Assembly (NCBI GenBank): GCA_009761415.1
Contig: QUOL01000022.1
Location: forward strand, 124,001 to 188,000
DNA from: Sarcomyxa edulis
Lineage: Eukaryota > Basidiomycota > Agaricomycetes > Agaricales > Mycenaceae
Direction: 5' to 3'
DNA: 64,000 bases
Both the position numbers and the translations under genes were made by a program. The notes under the pieces were generated by a model. It did not search any database. It worked only from the letters and a program-made list of their open reading frames with translations, and was not told where the DNA came from. Positions 56,297 through 64,000 of this stretch are shown here, one piece after another. Numbering within the stretch: the first letter of the stretch is position 1; each line of letters opens with the position of its first letter.

Positions 56297-59245
56297 ATGT
56301 CGACTCTCACCTCTCAGAATTACACCAAACGCGGTACCGATGTGTCGTTCACGTCAGCGGATCATATAGCGATGAATCAGGCTGTGAATGAAGACTTATC
56401 AGACTTTGGTCTCGAAGTCAAAACCTACGGAGGCGTGCTTTGCGTCATAACGTCTATCGTCGGCGAGTCTCAAGGCAAACTCAAGATGCCGAAAAAGCCA
56501 GTTGTCTTGGCGAAAGAGCTATTCATTGACGCGGAGTTCTTGACTTTGGTGAATCAATGCTTGAAAAAGAAAGAGTACAACGATCTTCGTGAATTAGGTA
56601 CGTCTTCCAATCTCGGTTGCGATACGATAGATTAAACGTGACTACTGTGATATCACAGAATTACTCCACCCTCGTCGGGAATTGACTCCGGATCCAGGAT
56701 TTCAGACGAAAGCTGAAAGTGAGTTCTACTCTTGTCATCTGTTTGATTGCTTTTGATCAATACATTGTCCGATAGTGAAACGTGAGCAAGGTCTCTACTT
56801 TCTCTTATCAAGCCACCAATTTTCACCTCATCTTGGGAATCACAGAGGTCATCGCCGCCTTCCGATCTGAATTCAAGGGCGAACACCATGTTCTTCTCGA
56901 CAGTGTTATACAGCAACTCTGGGACGATTTCGACTATCTCACTACAAATGGTCTATATATGCTTTTCATTCAATCTTCGGGTATGGGGAAGTCTCGACTC
57001 CTAGACGAAGTGGCGAAGCGACGATTCACCATAGCCATGAATCTGCGTCGTTCGTCGTCCGACTCGTTCGGTAAGTTCGCTAGGTGATACACGCGGTTGA
57101 AATTACACTTCACTGACTGCACAATTGACAGCTTATCCACCAGCTGATGCCAGCCTGCAGTCGGTTTTCGATGACAATTTCCGCGAAGAGCCATTCACGG
57201 ACTGCAAGTTAAAAATTGCAGCCTTCTTTGTTGCTCTGTTCTCGGTCAGTCTTGAGAATTTGAAGGGTTTTACTATCAAGAACAATGAGCACCTCGCTGC
57301 GGAGTGGAGAACAAAGTGCATGGATCCAAACCAGGACTCCGAGGGGCACGCCGGGAGACAATCGTTCTACGGTGAAGTCGTATCCAGGGTGCCGGCAAGT
57401 CCATTCCCCTCTTCAATGATGTCATATGTTGACCTTTCAATGCAGAAAATCCTAGGTCAGTACGTAGGTGATCTTGAAACTATCATCGATGTGACAATAG
57501 CCAAGGCGCGCGAATTGAAAACTGCGATAGTCGATGTCTGGAAGCATTTCAAATTCCCGTTCTTGGTATATTTCGATGAGGCGCAAGTGCTTACTCAGGA
57601 CACTACCGCACCTAAAAGCATCATGGATGCAATGGTTTCCGTTCTTGCTGATCTGGCATATGTCGGAGGCGTCGAGAGATCGAAGCTACCTTTTTTTGTT
57701 ATATTTCTGTCCACAACACCACAATTCGCCAAATATTCCCCCCCTCTTCGCATAATGCCTTCCTCTCGCGTGTCCGCAGCCAACGTCAAGCCTAATCCAA
57801 GCTACGTCTTTACCCCTTTCGATATCATGGCACGAGCAATGGTAAAAGACGGCTTGACTCTCGGCCAAGTATGTAGCATCGATTTCATCAAGCGTTTTGG
57901 ACGTCCAATGTGAGTTTTACATATCCTCGATACTTGTCATAATATCATAATATTCATCCTCCGTTCCAGGTTCACCTCTGTGAGAGATCCCCTCCCGTTC
58001 GCACAGACTAAGCTCAGAGGTACAACCGGTGTCATCGGTAGTCCCCAAGCCGCCAAAGATTTTCCTCTAGCAGCTTTAGCTTGCCGAATACTCGTTGACT
58101 TCCATCCTCTAACCCAGAGTATCCGAAACTTAGAGGGTCGTCTAGTTGAGGCACACCTCAGGGTTGTCTTCAACATACCATGGCATCAGGAATTCATGGT
58201 CACTGGCTTTCCTTCTGAGCCGCTCCTCGCTGAAGCAGCTAGTCTCATCATGAATGAGAAGGGCTATAGCGCTCCCAAAGTCCTGCGAGACTTTCTTGAT
58301 ATGGACTCTATAGATCGGGGCGATACAGGCGAACTGGTTGCGAGGATGCTACTCATTCTCGGACATGATCACTACGTCAACACGCATGCGGTCAGTGCAA
58401 AGTCCCTCGACGCAGATACAGGTTCCTCAAAGGCGCATCCTTCCATGTCTATGCCTGACATTCCTAAATACTCACGTCCCATCCGCCTTATAGACTACCT
58501 AAATGCCCTGTTACGTTTGAATCTGCGGCCCAATCCCAATCCTGAGGAATCAGAGCTCACTCCCGCCAAGATCGCCATATTGGAGAAGGCCTTCGACGGC
58601 TACTGGGTCCACTTCTCCCATTTCATTCGCGCTGCTGATGAATCGATGGCTTCATCTGATGTGCTCTGGCGACTGATGGCTAGAGGAGCGGCTCTACAAG
58701 GGCATCACAGTCTCAAAGATATCGACGTCGTTCTCCCTGTAATCGTCGGCCAGCCTGGGCAGGATTTTAAAGACATCGTACTTAGTGAGGAGAGCATCAC
58801 CGCAGTATCGGTTTCGGTGAAGAATCGGGTCGATCCGGTAACAGAATTCGCACAGGAGTTGTTGACGTTGGGAAACAAAAAACACAATCGTTTGTCCATT
58901 ATCTTAAACTTGGGAGATACCCAGGATATTCATCCTTCGATCCACCTAAAGCCTCTTCCCGACAATTACAAGGAGGAAAAGATTTGCTATTCTCTTGTGG
59001 TATACGGTGGGGTCACGGAGGAATTATATCCTTTTGTCACGGGCGCAGAGGAACCCCTCTACGCACGGATCCTGAATGCCAGGGACTTCACGAAGGAGAT
59101 ACCAGAACCAATGCAGCCATACATAAAAAATGTTGGTGATCTCAAACCGAACGTGTGGACTGGCAAATCAGACGCGGTTTTGAGCGAGGGCCTTTGGAAT
59201 TGGAGCGCTAGATTGCCGAAGATCGAGTCTACAAGGCGTTCGTAA
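56297..59245 (+). CDS. P-loop NTPase with C-terminal nuclease-like domain (Crinkler-type relative)
   Basis: This is a large protein (near 900 aa) of a lineage-specific family expanded in basidiomycetes. Exon 1 (MSTLTSQNYTKRG...LKKKEYNDLREL) lacks a known domain. Then ELLHPRRELTPDPGFQTKAE-MK-QVIAAFRSEFKGEHHVLLD, which needs a 6-nt exon at about 56776-56781. The ATPase has Walker A FIQSSGMGKSRLLDE (Gx4GKS, about 56962-57006) and Walker B FPFLVYFDEAQVL, with a sensor-like FFVIFLSTT. The C-terminal third has SLKDIDVVLPVIVGQ and ITAVSVSVKNRVDPV, placed like the D...(E/Q)xK core of REase-fold domains in Crinkler/RHS-type proteins, but with Ser where Glu or Gln is usual. No signal peptide. The family assignment is from recalled patterns; no activity is claimed. 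Confidence 0.7.
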
Positions 59246-59609
59246 CCTTCCATTCGAGACATGTACTTATATGTAGTATCTTCGCCTGTATAGCAACTAT
59301 GAATTTTCCTGGTTTTCTGTAAGCACGAAGGCGATTCGGATCTATAGTGATACCTTGAGGAGAGATGTATGGTGTAATATAATCAAGGTCACCAGTCATA
59401 AGCCTGATACGGTGAAGCCGCCAAGGGTTCGGAGAAAATCAAAGATAATCTGGCGTTCTGTGTAAGAGTTGCGATAATTACACTTATAAAAATGCACCGG
59501 CTATGGTGCCAAGCATTATGAGCACCCATGCGCGTTATAATTCTCTCCATCGTTCCTCGTCTACGATTCGCTTCGCGCAGTCTACAAGTCCTAGATATGG
59601 TGTTTATGG
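59246..59609. other. Convergent intergenic region
   Basis: No gene is supported in 364 bp. Confidence 0.3.
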
Positions 59610-60467
59610 CTAGTTTGTCAGACCCCAGAGTTCAGCAAACTCGTCATCCCCTTCTTCCTTAGAAGAGAGCTCTATAATTCCGCGGACTCGCTGTGCTATC
59701 TTTTCTCCTACTAGATGCTGAAGGAATGCGTTTGCTAGATCCATTCCTTCAATGACAGAACTGTTAGATTGATCAGATAGACAACAATCCAAAAATAAAC
59801 TAACCGGCAGTAACACCAGAGCTAGTCCAAATCTTTTTGTCGTCGTTCACAACCCAGCGCGCTTTAGGGACCCAGGTAATCGGCATATCCTTGGTTGCTT
59901 CCTGTATAAAGCTTGGTAAGAGTACACACATCTTACTACCTCGGGAAGCCACTCACAACGACCTGTTTGAAACAGAACTTGTTCGTAGTAGCCCGTTTTC
60001 CATCAAGGAGACCAGACCGAGCAAGGACCCATGACCCGGTACACACAGTCAGAATGTACTTCGCTCCGGGACCTTGCCTCTTTAAAAAGTTGAGCAAAGA
60101 ATCGTAAGTGATGGGCATCACACCTGAAAAACGAAACGATTGTTCAGCATGCGGTCAGTCCTGCTAGAGATGCATATTCACCTCCTGGGATCAACAATAT
60201 GTCGTATTGATCACCCTCCTTCACATCGTCGTAAGCTTTCGACGGAAGGATGGTAGGTCCGGCGTTGGGTTGGAGAGGCTCAACTGAGTGCGAAAGATAT
60301 TCCGTCTCGATGGCATAGGGGGGCGCTTCGCCACCGTATAGAGCTGGAGTTTTGTGATTCTGCAAGGAGAGAGAGCATAGTAGTTCGATCGGGCCCTGGA
60401 AGTCCAACATAGTCACATTCGGGTAAAGGCAGACAGCGAGACGAAGCACGGTGGGTGGGTTTGTCAT
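59610..60467 (-). CDS. DJ-1/PfpI-family protein
   Basis: This is a class I glutamine amidotransferase-like fold of the DJ-1/PfpI superfamily; fungal members include isonitrile hydratase-like and stress proteins. It reads MTNPPTVLRLAVCLYPNVTMLDFQGPIELLCSLSL, YDILLIPGG-VMPITYDSLLNFLKRQ, AKYILTVCTGSWVLARSGLLDGKRATTNKFCFKQVV (nucleophile-elbow Cys in VCTGS), EATKDMPITWVPKARWVVNDDKKIWTSSGVTAGMDLANAFLQHLVGEKIAQ. At least three introns are traced (after IPGG, after KQVV, and near GVTAG). The stop is at 59610. Substrate not readable. Confidence 0.87.
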
Positions 60468-63094
60468 GATGGTGATGTACAGCACTGGGAGATGCTCAAG
60501 GTGATGCAGAAAATGTATGGATACATCCTCGATCTTTTATACGGTGGCATTCAACTTATCAGCGCATCCCACGGATAGTCTGGACAAAGCCCTTACAGAT
60601 CAATAATCAGGAAATCCGACTGCGGTGATGATGAACAAGTAGATGCCCCCTTCCACTCGTCGTGCCAACCGATTACTTCAATTCTCGGAGGTAATCCCTC
60701 CTTGGCAGAACCGCAGTCCCGCAGCATTGATGGTCGGACATCGTCTATATCGCATCATCTACTGACGGTGTACGATGCCCTTCCTCGCTTTGCGATTATC
60801 GCCGTGAAGCGGGCTCTCGAAGTCACAAGGTACAGGCATCCGTTCACCATCCAATGCTCGGACAGACCCGAGTGAAAGTCGCTCAATCGCAGGTCCATCT
60901 TCGCTCGAAATGGGCCTCGGAAAAAAGCTTAGAACATTGCAAGACGCAATGTACCAAATAAGATGAGTTCGGGCGAAGATGTGTGCCCGCAAGTTCGAAG
61001 ATTTGAATGACGTTGATACCATGCATATGGGGCATGAGTGGCCTCGAGACCAGATGCCGGGCATTTCAGTGTCATACGCAGCATCCATCCTGTTCGTCTC
61101 CATATCGCTGTGAAAAAGAAGGGGTCTCCGTTGCTACCGATTAGATCCAGGTGCTAGCACGAATGAACATCTGCCTGATTATGTGGAGATGTCATCAGAA
61201 ATCTTTCAACGGGAAGCTGGTCGAGCACTTACCATTTGAATCGACTGGGCGTATAAAGCCAATATCGACACAAAACGATAGGGAAGCCGTTGATTCTCAA
61301 CGCACGGACAACACCAATTATATGTTCAAATGCTGCAGTTGTGCAGCTACTGATTAGGCGTTCGTTTTCGACAGTTGGCCAAGTGAACTTTCGCCAACCT
61401 CCCTAGACGTCTGAAACCAACACATGGGGAAACGAGCGACAGAGGACCTGTCAGTGTTAATTCTAACGGCCTCGACAACTCGACTTTATACATCCGTTGG
61501 AACTCTACATGCACGCGAAATGTAATTTGGAGGCTGACATCTCCAAAATGCAGCTGTATCAACTTCACGACACCATTACTGATACTTCAACATACCGTAT
61601 AGTGCTATGAAGTAGGTCTGTCGCAATAGAGCAACGATAAATGATTGGAAACGCGTCAATAGTCTGAGGCAGGCGATTTATCGACTGCGGCTTTTTGGGG
61701 GATTTCAGGACGATGCGGTGTCCCTCTAGAGTATCGACGTCGTGTCGGCCAGTGTACTACGCATGAGTAGGGGAGGTGACCTTGGCCAAGTAATGGCAGG
61801 AGCTTGAGGCCTTGAGGCCTGAGGGAGCACAGCCGCCGAAAAAGCACGTCGATCTTGCGTTAATGAACCCTCTTTCCGAAGACAGTCGTTCTGCATGTTC
61901 ACCAGTCGTTCAATTCCTGGAGCACTCGTAGGTGCAGCGCTACCACCAATTCACAAGATTTCGATTGCTTCGAGCCTACAATTCGGTCAATTTTTCATCT
62001 CTGCGTCAACGAGGAGTCAGGACGTAGCTTGGCTTGGGCGTCTCTCCACTTTTTCCATTGGCATCTGTGGGCATGGCTGAAACTCTCTCGTTTGATGCGT
62101 TTCTGGTCTTGTGAATAGGACCTTGTATCCTTGTTTTTTTCCCATAATGTCGCACTCAGAGCGCGTACTGCGGTGACTGGGCATCAGGCGTAGGGTGGAG
62201 AAGTCAGGCCTCTTTATCACGTCTTTCGATCTCGTGGACAACGCACTTTTTATCTCATCGGACCCAAAGACCTCCTGAGGTTTTCTCATCATATCGGAAT
62301 GCACCCAATCGATTACCTCTAGGCCGAAAGAAACTAAAAGCGTTGTAACGATGTGACGGACTATCCTGCTGCCTTCATCGCTACCGGGGTGAGAAGTGTG
62401 CAAAGAGCCTCTCAAGGGGGCGTCGGTTAGAGATCCTCTATAGTTGGATATTATTTGTAGAGGCTTCGAGGATGGGTCTATCTCAGGTGAGCGGAATGTG
62501 GTTGAATCGTTCGCTATTTCGACATTCATAACATACATTAGATCTCCAGAACGCTAGACCGAAATCTTCGCGAACTGGAATCCTCTTCCAGCTGAAGACT
62601 CTTAAGACTATCTTCTGGGAATGACCGGATTCGCTCTATTCCAAGGTCATCATTTACGGAGCTTTCGCAGTGACTCAGCCAATCAACGATCACACTGGTC
62701 TTGCTCTCTATGCACTATAGCCTGGCCAGCGGTTCCGTTACCGGTCCCGTACTTGTTTCGCCGTCTTTCAAGTTTCGGATTTCCTGCTTGTCTGAAAAAT
62801 CTCACATATATGTTTCTCCGGAGAAAGAAAATATCAAGCGTGATATCTCATCAGTCCACCTACCTTGGTCACTCTCGGACTCTTCAGATCAAATATTCTA
62901 CAAACCGGAGAACCCTAGTCTAACTGGTCTATATGGCGATAGTAGGTCCCGAGTCATTCAATTCAATTAGGAGGTGAAGCGCCCACGTCATCTCGGAGCC
63001 GGAACTCAACTTGTTCATATACTTCTAACACTTGGCTAGAGATGTCCTGAACGACCCCACTTCATTGCTTTTGCCACTGTAACAACTAAACATC
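60468..63094. other. Gene-poor 2.6-kb region
   Basis: The longest open frames are 60759-61103 (-; 114 aa with HSCPICMVS and an LRAHIFARTH string that only weakly recalls a zinc finger) and 62017-62538 (-; 173 aa, MYVMNVEIANDSTTF..., no known domain). Neither has enough support for a gene call. The end of the region is the EF-2 promoter. Confidence 0.35.
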
Positions 63095-64000
63095 ATGGTG
63101 TGAGTCTCCCTGATATTACCTTGAATAACCGCGTACTCATCGAAGTACTCGAATTCAGTAATTTCACCGTAGGTTCGTGTCTGACTATAATTGTACTACC
63201 TCTTCTGTATAATCGGTTGCTCACCTCGCGTAGATCAAATTCGGGGCCTTATGGACAAGCCCACAAATATCCGCAACATGAGCGTCATCGCTCATGGTAA
63301 GTGTCGGAATCCAATTTTGTTCTTGCCTTGTCTCAAACATCTGATTTAGTGGATCACGGGAAGTCGACCCTCACTGATTCCCTGCTCTCAAAGGCGGGCA
63401 TCATCGCTGAAGGCAGAATTGTGCGGAGCACCGATACGAGACCCGACGAGCAGGAGCGTGGTATCACCATCAAATCAACAGCTATCTCGATGTATTTCGA
63501 AGTCGACAAGGAAGCGCTTCCTTCCATCAAGCAAAAGACCGACGGCATGTATACATGTAAATTCGGATCACAGTCTATGCTGACTTTCGTGTTTCCAGGA
63601 AATGAATTCTTGATCAACTTGATCGATTCGCCTGGCCACGTCGACTTCTCTTCAGAAGTCACTGCTGCTCTTCGAGTCACAGATGGTGCTTTGGTGGTCG
63701 TCGATTGCATAGAGGGTGTCTGCGTGCAGACAGAGACTGTGCTTCGTCAAGCATTAACGGAGCGTATCAAGCCTGTCGTCGTCATCAACAAGGTCGATCG
63801 TGCTCTTCTCGAACTCCAGGTGACAAAAGAGGACCTTTTCCAGTCATTCCTTCGTACCATCGAAAGTGTCAACGTCGTAATCTCCACTTACCACGATGCT
63901 GCCCTCGGCGACGTTCAGGTATATCCCGAGCGTGGGACGGTCGCCTTTGGATCCGGTATCCAAGGATGGGGGTTCACTCTCCGTCAATTTGCTGTACGAT
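63095..64000 (+). CDS. Translation elongation factor 2, 3' end outside window
   Basis: EF-2 is the GTPase that drives ribosomal translocation in the cytosol. The first exon is five bases (63095-63099, ATGGT). It then splices to [47 protein letters not shown] (G1 motif AHVDHGKS assembled across an intron), [26 protein letters not shown] (switch I), [22 protein letters not shown] (G3), VVVINKVDR (G4 NKxD), and [16 protein letters not shown] at the window edge. The intron inside [11 protein letters not shown] needs a GC donor (GGCATGT, about 63547). Frame is otherwise intact. The conserved diphthamide region lies beyond the window. Confidence 0.95.

Noticed and set aside
60759..61103. Zinc-finger-like 114-codon frame (HSCPIC...HIFARTH)
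   Set aside because: Spacing does not match a C2H2 or other known finger, and there is no supporting gene structure.

Overview
The window is nuclear DNA of a filamentous basidiomycete, most likely an Agaricomycete. Almost every gene is split by many short introns (about 50-65 nt, GT/GTAxGT donors). The gene content fits: two AA14-type lytic polysaccharide monooxygenases, a DUF6533 membrane protein, a DUF6593 protein, a DUF2235-WD40 protein, and a P-loop/Crinkler-like protein of a kind expanded in mushrooms. Housekeeping genes confirm a eukaryotic chromosome: PRKRIP1, NSA2, YIP1, CSF1, NDUFAF8, DSC4, SDHAF4, NAP1, enoyl-CoA hydratase and EF-2.

Layout. 1-8.2 kb: 3' part of a PRKRIP1 homologue (-), a head-to-tail pair of AA14 LPMO genes (+), a GNAT acetyltransferase (-), then NSA2 (-) and YIP1 (+) sharing a 142-bp divergent promoter. 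8.4-19.5 kb: one giant gene (-) for the bridge-like lipid transfer protein Csf1, divergent from the small complex I assembly factor NDUFAF8 (+), which converges on DSC4 (-). 21-28 kb: a rearranged accessory segment with one apparently complete DUF6533 gene and the mitochondrial SDHAF4 gene, plus decayed copies of both, including a fused DUF6533/SDHAF4 pseudogene. An arylamine N-acetyltransferase (-) lies inside this stretch. 28.8-36 kb: small unknown proteins, a DUF6593 gene and a DUF2235-WD40 gene (-). The latter has seven near-identical WD40 repeats and is interrupted by a 548-bp element with terminal inverted repeats and a 9-bp target-site duplication.

37-48.6 kb: a RING protein (+), two tandem Gly/Tyr-rich paralogues (-), a metallo-beta-lactamase-fold hydrolase (-) divergent from a MuiA/DUF4139 protein (+), a BTB protein (-) and a YCII protein (+) separated by a GC-rich hairpin. 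49-64 kb: NAP1-type histone chaperone (-), mitochondrial enoyl-CoA hydratase (+), DUF1479 oxygenase (-), the P-loop/nuclease-like protein (+), a DJ-1/PfpI protein (-), a gene-poor 2.6 kb, and the 5' part of elongation factor 2 (+) running off the right edge.

Most of these genes do not form one pathway; the order is ordinary fungal synteny with accessory insertions. The most unusual material is (a) the transposon-like insertion whose removal would restore the conserved DUF2235 reading frame, (b) the fused duplication/deletion in the DUF6533-SDHAF4 region, (c) the co-duplicated AA14 pair, (d) the P-loop/nuclease-like protein, and (e) several GC-AG introns and 3-6 nt exons. Exon boundaries were worked out by hand from reading frame, splice motifs and remembered family conservation; no alignment or search was run.
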